A stretch of DNA of 19,386 nucleotides, from positions 1-19,386 of the forward strand of contig CAIWHI010000820.1 of assembly GCA_903912435.1 (NCBI GenBank), given 5' to 3'. A program made the position numbers and the translations under genes. Shown piece by piece: positions 1 to 6,490 of this stretch (positions are counted from its first letter, which is position 1; the number at the start of each line of letters is the position of its first letter). Under the pieces are notes generated by a model that was not told the origin of the DNA, ran no database searches, and saw only the letters and a program-made list of their open reading frames with translations. This stretch comes from an uncultured Bacteroidota bacterium. GTDB lineage: Bacteria; Bacteroidota; Bacteroidia; Chitinophagales; Chitinophagaceae.

Positions 1-435
1 GGAACCAGAACATAACCCTGTAAATACTACCATACTATCAGCACCAATCAGGAAGGTAGTTGTATGCGTTACACCACCTATTTGATAACTAATTGTATCT
101 AGCTGGCTGGGGTGTATACCAAATAATGTATCAGTTCCATCACAATACCCACATTTAGTAGGATTAGATTTGGATATAGCTCGGAACGTGAAAGCAGGGT
201 TCCTTAATGTATCAGGTCCGGCAGGTGTAGTAAGGCAGAAGCCAGATTTCACAATAATATTGCTGTAAATTCCTGCCAGCAACCCTGTTAGGGTATCCGT
301 CCCCGCTCCCGTGACTATAAATCCAACCGGAGGTTGTAGCACACCATTTAAATTATAAAACACAGTATCAATATCACCTACAAATAATGAATGCAAGACC
401 ATAGTACCATTTGCAGCCCCACAATAGGTAGGGTT
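1..435 (-). repeat. Tandem ~90-residue protein repeats inside the surface protein
   Basis: Residue 553 begins NPTYCG and residue 643 begins NPTKCG, exactly 90 residues (270 bases) apart. Both units continue with a DG/NGT motif, a GxxxxxxDT segment, a short NG/GG turn and a TGLxxG(I/S) motif. The second unit is cut by the window edge. DNA identity between units is low, so these are old protein-level repeats, not a recent DNA duplication. More units probably follow outside the window. Confidence 0.7.
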
Positions 436-2091
436 GGTGTAGGTTACCGGTGATGTAATCCTTGGCGTATCTATGTGAATAGTATCATCCATATGGCATA
501 ATGAGCCGAATACTGTAAAGATGGTAAGGTGGTATGTGCCCGGTGAAAGACTGTCAATAAATGATGTAGTATCAGTAAATGTTTGTATAGTATCACCTAT
601 TGCATCGGAGACCTTTACTGTCCATGGCTTACCATAACCTCCCGGTATAATCATAATCGCTGATTTTTGGGTACAGGTAGCTCTGGAGATAATAGAATCT
701 CTTACCGATGGCACAGGGTATATAGTAACAGTAAATGCCTTTGTAGTCTTTCCACTTAATGGGCAATGGCTATCCTGATATGTCAGGTAAAATGTATAGG
801 TACCAGGTAATATCGTAGATGTATTACCTGTTATTGTGCCATGAGGATGGTTTGTATTATTATTAGTAACTGTAAATGTTACCCCTCCCGGCAAACCTGT
901 TGCAGTAACAATGATATTCAAAGAAGTATCTGTTTCTCTGGGATCAAAATTTAAGTTGAAAAATCCTGTATATTGGCAGGCAAAGAAACTGGTACCTGAT
1001 GTTGTATCCGCACCGGCCCCGGCAGAAAAAGAATCAATTTCACCTACCGGATTGGTTAACACACACGCTAACACATTAAAGTTCATTTCCCTTTGCAGGG
1101 TACCTACAAGTGTATCGTGCATAAATTCCCTAATGTTATAAACAACAGTTGAACGTTGTAATATATTTGGTGTGAAACATAACTGACCAGTCACCGGATC
1201 GAAAGAAAAATCAGATGCAGTGGCAACTGTAAGTGGCGTGGATCCACCAACAGGCTGACCTGGCCATGCTAACCCAATATAAGAAACCGGACCGCCAACT
1301 GTACCACAGCCACCATTACCCATTGTAGCTGGTACCAGAGTAAATATCATACTATCACCGGATGGCTCACGGAAATAAACGCTGGTATCATACAGATCAA
1401 TAGCACCCGGATTATAACAATCTATGGTGGCAAGGCAGAAATAAGGGGTTGGTTCAACAGTCAATACCGGGCTTGAATTATGACCTCTGCTGGTCAGGGT
1501 ATTCAAGGTGTCAATAAGCTGCATAGACCCCAAGGTACCTGAAGAAATGTTTGTAATTGATGATGTACGACCGGCACCGGCACCAACAGTTGTTCCTGTA
1601 TAAAATGGACACGCTACTGCACGGCCAGTACTGCCGTTATTTGAATTGTAGATAAATCTCCAGTTTCTGGAATCCCTGGGCAACGTAATATTGGTTGAAT
1701 AAGAAAACTTCTTAATTCCCGGAATTGCGTAAGAAAGACTTTTACATGTGGTAAAATTGATGGAGTCGGAACAAACCGGTGTAACTTCAAACCCACATAT
1801 AGAATCAGTAGCCGTATTACCTAGTATATTAAGGTAATAGGAAGCGACTGACGTTGCTCCGTCAAATACACATACCTGCGGTGTTGACGCAGGCAGGGTA
1901 GAAAACGACCCACGGCTCGATCCTCCACAATCACCATACAATATGACTGTAAGAGTGTAAGTTAATCCGCTTACCCATTTGTACCTTAGTTCTGCACCAA
2001 TGATATGTGATGCAAAAGTACTGGTGGAAAATGACAAAAACACCACAGCTAAAATCAGGCTCTTAATACTGGTAAGTAATCGTTTTTTCAT
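1..2091 (-). CDS. Large secreted repeat surface protein, gliding/T9SS type (5' part only)
   Basis: The frame is open for 697 codons from the ATG at 2091 to the window edge with no stop, so the C-terminus lies outside. The product starts MKKRLLTSIK and has a hydrophobic signal peptide with likely cleavage near residue 27, just before SHIIGAELRY. That N-terminus and the following Cys-rich beta region (a GDCGG motif near residue 55) are typical of very large secreted Bacteroidota proteins that often end in a gliding-motility-associated / T9SS type-B sorting domain. Residues about 345-457 look like a PKD/Ig-like beta domain. Residues about 458-545 resemble a SprB-like repeat, and from residue 553 there are roughly 90-residue tandem units. 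The protein probably acts as a cell-surface adhesin. T9SS export cannot be confirmed because the C-terminal signal is not in the window. Confidence 0.85.
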   Translation of the reverse strand, partial: MKKRLLTSIKSLILAVVFLSFSTSTFASHIIGAELRYKWVSGLTYTLTVILYGDCGGSSRGSFSTLPASTPQVCVFDGATSVASYYLNILGNTATDSICGFEVTPVCSDSINFTTCKSLSYAIPGIKKFSYSTNITLPRDSRNWRFIYNSNNGSTGRAVACPFYTGTTVGAGAGRTSSITNISSGTLGSMQLIDTLNTLTSRGHNSSPVLTVEPTPYFCLATIDCYNPGAIDLYDTSVYFREPSGDSMIFTLVPATMGNGGCGTVGGPVSYIGLAWPGQPVGGSTPLTVATASDFSFDPVTGQLCFTPNILQRSTVVYNIREFMHDTLVGTLQREMNFNVLACVLTNPVGEIDSFSAGAGADTTSGTSFFACQYTGFFNLNFDPRETDTSLNIIVTATGLPGGVTFTVTNNNTNHPHGTITGNTSTILPGTYTFYLTYQDSHCPLSGKTTKAFTVTIYPVPSVRDSIISRATCTQKSAIMIIPGGYGKPWTVKVSDAIGDTIQTFTDTTSFIDSLSPGTYHLTIFTVFGSLCHMDDTIHIDTPRITSPVTYTNPTYCGAANGTMVLHSLFVGDIDTVFYNLNGVLQPPVGFIVTGAGTDTLTGLLAGIYSNIIVKSGFCLTTPAGPDTLRNPAFTFRAISKSNPTKCGYCDGTDTLFGIHPSQLDTISYQIGGVTHTTTFLIGADSMVVFTGLCSGS

Positions 2092-2808
2092 ATAATATAT
2101 ATAATACTCGTTCGTAAGTAAAGATTCCCTTATAAAATTAATACTTCTACCAAGCTAGACAGAAATATTCTGAAATAGGTTGGGCAAAATTAATTAATAT
2201 TTTCCCGCAATACAAAAATATTGAAGAAAAATAAAATGGGATGATAAAAATAGAAAAAATCCGGCATATGCAATAACAAAATAAACATTTATTTTATAAT
2301 AATGCATCCTTCACTGAAAAGTCATCAGTACTTATTAACTGACTATTAATAAATGCAATCTCCGTATAACCAAGACCTATAACATGCTATTAGTAAACCC
2401 GAATTGTTAATTTACCAACACTAATACTAAACCAATTAAATCACATGTATTGTACAGACCAAATTATTGATTTTCAATAATGCTTTAATAGCAATCATTT
2501 CTATTGATTCGACGTTTCAAGTAACCTATTTGAATTAATCTGGTGAAATGTAGTTCATCCATACTACCATTTACGCATACGCATTCGACATATATTTGAG
2601 AATCCAACCTCGTCATATTTAATAAACACTAAGAAATTAAAGTTACGCGTTCGTTAAATACCCGCCAATACTATGTTTCCTGCCTATTAACAATCGAAAA
2701 AATGGATTTAATGTGATGTTTTTCCAAATTTTTGATAGATATTTGCCCAATAAGTATTAAAAGTAAGCTAATGCATTGTTATTATTATAATACATTGTAG
2801 TCCAATAC
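2092..2808. other. 717-base AT-rich divergent intergenic region
   Basis: No convincing gene is seen here. It separates the minus-strand surface protein from the plus-strand response regulator and should hold both promoters. Visible structure includes a small perfect stem ATTATTGA/TCAATAAT with a TTT loop (2463-2481), an AT stem TTATTAA/TTAATAA (2332-2352), and a TATATTTG -7-like element on the plus strand (2591-2598) without a good upstream TTG partner. The start of transcription for the response regulator could not be placed. Confidence 0.5.
2185..2215 (-). promoter_or_regulatory. Bacteroidota-type promoter for the surface protein gene
   Basis: Read on the minus strand there is TTG (2215-2213), then 20 bases, then TAATTTTG (2192-2185), matching the Bacteroidota TTG / TAnnTTTG consensus. 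The implied transcript start near 2180 would leave an AT-rich leader of about 90 bases before the ATG at 2091. This is a motif match only. Confidence 0.45.
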
Positions 2809-3210
2809 ATGCCAAACATATTAGTAATAGAAGACGATGATATAATGCTTAAGGCCATTCGGAACATTCTGAATAAGGACGGCTTTAATGTTGTAACTGC
2901 AAAAGATGGCAAGGAAGCGTTTGAAATGCTTGAAACGGCTGAATACGATATAGTAATTACCGACCTGATGATGCCTTATGCCAACGGATTGGAAGTGGTA
3001 AGCAGGCTTAGGAATGATTCAAATAAAAGAAACGTAGGAATAATAGTTGTGTCATCAGTAGGTAATGAAGAAACAATAACCGAAGCTTTCAGACTAGGGG
3101 CTGATGATTATCTTAAAAAACCAATAATGGCGGGTGAATTACTGATAAGAATAAGAAAATTGCTAGCCTACAAGACCAGTAAAGCGCTATTCGTTACCAA
3201 AAGAAAATAA
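2809..3210 (+). CDS. Single-domain response regulator (receiver only)
   Basis: A 133-residue CheY-like receiver domain with no output domain. The acidic cluster EDDD (residues 8-11) forms the metal site, D52 in ITDLMMP is the predicted phosphorylation site, S82 is the switch Ser/Thr, and K104-P105 is the conserved lysine with its cis-proline; spacing matches CheY. It would be phosphorylated by a histidine kinase, but no kinase is encoded in the window. The next gene starts 8 bases after its stop, so the two are almost certainly cotranscribed. With no DNA-binding domain it probably signals by protein contact, plausibly to the HEAT-like protein or the glycosyltransferase downstream; that partner assignment is inference. 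Confidence 0.93.
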   Translation: MPNILVIEDDDIMLKAIRNILNKDGFNVVTAKDGKEAFEMLETAEYDIVITDLMMPYANGLEVVSRLRNDSNKRNVGIIVVSSVGNEETITEAFRLGADDYLKKPIMAGELLIRIRKLLAYKTSKALFVTKRK

Positions 3211-3218
3211 TATAAACT

Positions 3219-4373
3219 ATGTGGAGTGATCTGGTGGATCTTTTATTCCAGGCTTATGAGCGATTTAGCTTACTACCACTTTTCATAGAAATCGCCTTAG
3301 TATTTATTGTAATTGCTATTATACTCACCATTAGTGCTTATGCCTCTATATTATTCCGCAGATATAAGGCCTATGTACATGCAAAGAGAATTGCATTCCT
3401 TAGTCCTAAAATCGAGGACCTCATAACCGAGCAGGTTTTGCTGAATGAGAATCTGGATAAAGATATGCCAATTGAGTCTTTCGAATTTGATAAGGCTGCC
3501 CTTGACAATAAAATTTATAAAAAACCAGAAGTAAGGCAGATACTTATTGACACCCTTATCAGGTACAGAAAAAACTTCAGGGGTGAGGTAGGTGAATTAT
3601 TGCGTAAACTATACATCGATATGGTTTTGCAGGAAGACTCCTATAAAAAACTAAAATCAATGGCATGGGAAACTAAAATCAAGGCATTGGTTGAACTTAC
3701 CCAAATGGACATCCCAATTGCCGACGTTACTCTGTTACCACTTACCAATAGCCGTAACCCAACACTCAGGGCAGCCGCGCGAAATGCTTATATACAATTA
3801 AGTAAAAACGAGCCATTCAAATTCTTTGATATTGCAACTGAGCCAATCCTACCCTGGGATCAGCTTGAGATGTTTAAGATTATTACCACTAGTAAAGATA
3901 TCGCTATCCCAAATTTTGCACGTTGGGTAAGTTACTCTACCAATAAAAGTATTGTATCATTTTGTCTTAAGCTTATTGCTCACTACGACCAGCAAAATGC
4001 AATACCTACCGTTGTTGGCTTGCTAGAAACCAAAGACCACTATTTCAGGGCCAATGCTATTAATTGCCTCGGAAAATTAACAGCCGAAAGTGCCGAACCA
4101 AGATTAGTATCAATGTATAATAGCCAGCCTATTATATGCCAGATTGAGATTTTGAAAGCTATGGGTAGAATAGCATCGGGAAAGTACCTTGAATTTCTAA
4201 AGCATGAATTCTTATATTCATTCAACTTTGAAATACAGATGAACGCTGCAAGGTCTATTATTAAACATAATACCCAAACATCCAGGGCTATGCTTAATGA
4301 ACTGGTTGAAACAACAAATGAGGATAACAGGATAATTATTAAGCACTGCCAAAACCCGTTGATAAAGTATTAA
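3219..4373 (+). CDS. Membrane-anchored HEAT-repeat-like protein
   Basis: 384 residues. One strong transmembrane helix lies at about residues 20-46, followed by a basic stretch (FRRYKAYVHAKR), so the rest is predicted to be cytoplasmic. The remainder is helical. Residues about 148-196 and 242-350 show repeated helical pairs with HEAT-like patterns, for example NPTLRAAARNAYIQL, HYFRANAINCLGKL and EIQMNAARSIIKH. No catalytic motif is apparent. HEAT repeats are protein-interaction scaffolds, and the position between a receiver and a glycosyltransferase suggests a cytoplasmic adaptor that couples signalling to the synthase. That role is inferred from context. The nearest named family I can support is HEAT-repeat domain protein. 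Confidence 0.8.
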   Translation: MWSDLVDLLFQAYERFSLLPLFIEIALVFIVIAIILTISAYASILFRRYKAYVHAKRIAFLSPKIEDLITEQVLLNENLDKDMPIESFEFDKAALDNKIYKKPEVRQILIDTLIRYRKNFRGEVGELLRKLYIDMVLQEDSYKKLKSMAWETKIKALVELTQMDIPIADVTLLPLTNSRNPTLRAAARNAYIQLSKNEPFKFFDIATEPILPWDQLEMFKIITTSKDIAIPNFARWVSYSTNKSIVSFCLKLIAHYDQQNAIPTVVGLLETKDHYFRANAINCLGKLTAESAEPRLVSMYNSQPIICQIEILKAMGRIASGKYLEFLKHEFLYSFNFEIQMNAARSIIKHNTQTSRAMLNELVETTNEDNRIIIKHCQNPLIKY

Positions 4374-4409
4374 TTACCTTACATGGCCAAAGCCGGGGAA
4401 ATAAGGTAA
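4374..4409 (+). other. Intergenic stem-loop after the HEAT-like gene
   Basis: Immediately after the stop codon, TTACCTTA (4374-4381) pairs perfectly with TAAGGTAA (4402-4409) around a 20-base loop that can form a smaller GGC/GCC stem. No T-tract follows, so it is a weak terminator candidate. It could be an RNA-stability or processing element within the operon. Confidence 0.35.
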
Positions 4410-4453
4410 GACCTAAAGCAGGTAATGGAATGTTTAAAATATAAACCAACGGT

Positions 4454-4478
4454 AGACTTTTGACTTTTAACTTTTGAT
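4454..4478. repeat. Dispersed T-rich intergenic repeat (copy 1)
   Basis: A run of alternating CTTTT/ACTTTT units lies just before the glycosyltransferase gene. Its 14-base core ACTTTTAACTTTTG (4463-4476) is the exact reverse complement of the core at 16100-16113 downstream of ftsX. Such A/T pentamer-hexamer repeats recur between genes in many Bacteroidota chromosomes; the function is unknown. Confidence 0.55.
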
Positions 4479-4492
4479 TTATTAATTTATAG

Positions 4493-6292
4493 ATGAGAGT
4501 AATAACCGATTTTTTTACCAAAGGTGCCTTTTGGGACACCATAGCAATGTTTTACCAATATGCGGTATTCATATATGGTACGTCATTGCTTATGTGTTAT
4601 GGCTTACTCGCTATGATGTCTTTGGCAAATATCCGCAGGTACCAGAAAAAGAATGCAAATGTTGACTATAATATTATAGTAGAATCACCACTTGCCCCAG
4701 GTATTTCGGTGATAGCTCCCGCATTTAATGAGGGTGTAACTATTATATCAAATGTAAGGTCACTTCTAACATTTAACTATCCCAAATATGAGGTTATAAT
4801 TATTAATGACGGTAGTACCGATGATACCCTCGATAAGCTGATAGTGGAATTTGAAATGGTGGAGGTGGAGTATGCTTATCGTGAAAAACTAAACTGTAAA
4901 CCGGTAAAAAGGATTTTTAGAAGTACCAACCCTGCATACGACAAATTATCGGTAGTAGATAAGGTAAATGGAAAAAGTAAAGCAGATGCATCGAATGCAG
5001 GTGTAAATATATCAGCATTCGATTATTACCTGTGCACGGATGTGGATTGTATTCTGGATAAAGACACCCTAATTAAGTTGATTAAACCCTTTATGGATGA
5101 GGAAACCAGCACTACAAAGGAAATTAACGGGGATATCCAGATCCAGGAAGATTACAAAAGAGTTATTGCCAGTGGTGCCACATTGCGTATGGTGAACTCA
5201 TGCGATGTGGATGAGGGATTAATGATAAGGGTGAGACCACCCAGAAGATTCTTACCCCGTTTTCAGGAAATGGAATATATTCGGGCTTATTGCCTTGGTA
5301 AAATGGGTTGGGATCTCATCAATGCTGTTCCTAACGTATCAGGTGGTTTAGGAATGTTTGATAAGGAAATATCTATCAAAGCAGGAGGATATGACTCATT
5401 GTCATTTGCCGAAGATATGGACCTCGTAACCCGCATGGGTGCCTACATGAAGGATAATAAGAAGAAATACTCTGTTAAATATGTACCAATAACTCTTTGC
5501 TGGACCGAAGGGCCTACTACATTAAAAGTATTTGGACGCCAACGCTCGCGCTGGGGAAGAGGACTGGCACAGTTAATGAATACCCATAGAAAAATCCTTT
5601 TCAACCCCAGATATGGAAGGATGGGGTTGATTGTATTCCCTTACCACTTCTTCTATGAGTTGTTTGCTCCTGTAATTGAGTTTTTAGGTATACTGTTCTA
5701 TGTTTACCTTATTCTTACTAACCAGATCAACTGGCCATATGCCATCATCCTGATCGTATTCGTATACACCTATTCTGTAATGATTACCACCATGGCCCTA
5801 CTTTGGGACCAGATAACCTTCAAATACTATACAACCTGGGGCGAAACAATTGGGCTATGCCTTATGGCCTTTCTCGAACCTTTTATTTACCATCCGCTAA
5901 TAGTATGGTTCGCACTTAAAGGTTATTGGGACTTCGTATTAGGCCGCAAGCACGTATGGGGCAATATGCAAAGACAAGGTCTGGGAGCACAAAAAAAGAT
6001 TACTGTTTCTGCTGCAATACTCTTAAAGGATTTTCTTAATAACCCCAAAAGAGCAGATTCATTATACATGAGTAAATCAATTGAGGTTACAGGTACGGTG
6101 TTTGATGTAGATAAAACACCTGATGGCAAACCAATGATATATTTGCAAACTGGTGATAATATTGGAGGAGTTCAATGCCTTTTTACAAGAAATGCCAATA
6201 TAAATAAAGGGCAGGATGTAACAATTAAGGGCATTTGCTCGGCCTATAGTCTTGAAGGTGTAGTAGTAAAAGATTGCTCTTTGGTAAAATAA
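4493..6292 (+). CDS. Processive family-2 glycosyltransferase with C-terminal OB-like domain
   Basis: 599 residues. An N-terminal transmembrane segment (about 20-45) is followed by a GT-A domain: SVIAPAFNE at 72-80, NDGSTDD at 105-111, the DxD motif at D183-V184-D185, AED at 306-308 with the probable catalytic Asp, and QRSRW at 350-354, the QxxRW signature of processive synthases such as PgaC, BcsA and hyaluronan synthase. Three further hydrophobic segments lie at about 383-410, 414-438 and 453-476. It should polymerise a nucleotide-sugar into an exopolysaccharide at the inner membrane; the sugar is unknown. Residues about 505-599 are an extra tRNA_anti-like (OB-fold) domain whose closest relative in the window is the protein at 12591-13007. 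In BcsA the c-di-GMP-binding PilZ domain sits at this end, so a regulatory role is plausible. The side of the membrane is uncertain: three C-terminal helices would put the tail in the periplasm, but the basic linker at 485-502 argues for the cytoplasm. Confidence 0.92.
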   Translation: MRVITDFFTKGAFWDTIAMFYQYAVFIYGTSLLMCYGLLAMMSLANIRRYQKKNANVDYNIIVESPLAPGISVIAPAFNEGVTIISNVRSLLTFNYPKYEVIIINDGSTDDTLDKLIVEFEMVEVEYAYREKLNCKPVKRIFRSTNPAYDKLSVVDKVNGKSKADASNAGVNISAFDYYLCTDVDCILDKDTLIKLIKPFMDEETSTTKEINGDIQIQEDYKRVIASGATLRMVNSCDVDEGLMIRVRPPRRFLPRFQEMEYIRAYCLGKMGWDLINAVPNVSGGLGMFDKEISIKAGGYDSLSFAEDMDLVTRMGAYMKDNKKKYSVKYVPITLCWTEGPTTLKVFGRQRSRWGRGLAQLMNTHRKILFNPRYGRMGLIVFPYHFFYELFAPVIEFLGILFYVYLILTNQINWPYAIILIVFVYTYSVMITTMALLWDQITFKYYTTWGETIGLCLMAFLEPFIYHPLIVWFALKGYWDFVLGRKHVWGNMQRQGLGAQKKITVSAAILLKDFLNNPKRADSLYMSKSIEVTGTVFDVDKTPDGKPMIYLQTGDNIGGVQCLFTRNANINKGQDVTIKGICSAYSLEGVVVKDCSLVK

Positions 6293-6389
6293 GGCCACCA
6301 ATTTTGTAAATGTGGGGGTAAATTTTATATTTTTATTACTCCTTTATATAGATTAGGGATTGAAAAGTGCATTATCATATAAATTTTTG

Positions 6390-6397
6390 TAGCTTTG
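6390..6397 (+). promoter_or_regulatory. -7 promoter element for the TPR/beta-barrel gene
   Basis: TAGCTTTG matches the Bacteroidota -7 consensus TAnnTTTG. The nearest upstream TTG (6360-6362) is 27 bases away, longer than ideal, so the -33 element is weak. Transcription would start just after 6400, giving a leader of about 90 bases. It implies that the TPR/barrel gene can be expressed apart from the upstream genes. Confidence 0.45.
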
Positions 6398-6400
6398 TAA

Positions 6401-6428
6401 TCAACTTAACTAACTCAACTTAACTAAC
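6401..6428 (+). repeat. Perfect 14-base tandem duplication in the leader
   Basis: TCAACTTAACTAAC occurs twice back to back (6401-6414 and 6415-6428), directly after the predicted promoter and within the presumed 5' leader of the TPR/barrel gene. It could be a protein or RNA binding site, or a slippage-prone repeat. Confidence 0.8.
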
Positions 6429-6490
6429 CATACTAGTATTAACCATTAATTTTAAGAAATTCACTGAACAACCATTAAACACAACTTAAA

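Noticed and set aside
911..1141. 76-codon plus-strand open frame inside the surface protein gene
   Set aside because: The minus frame is continuous for 697 codons with a signal peptide and repeats; this is a shadow frame with no recognisable features.
2092..2808. A small gene or structured RNA in the long intergenic gap
   Set aside because: Only short frames without recognisable features and small AT stems were seen; nothing supports a product.
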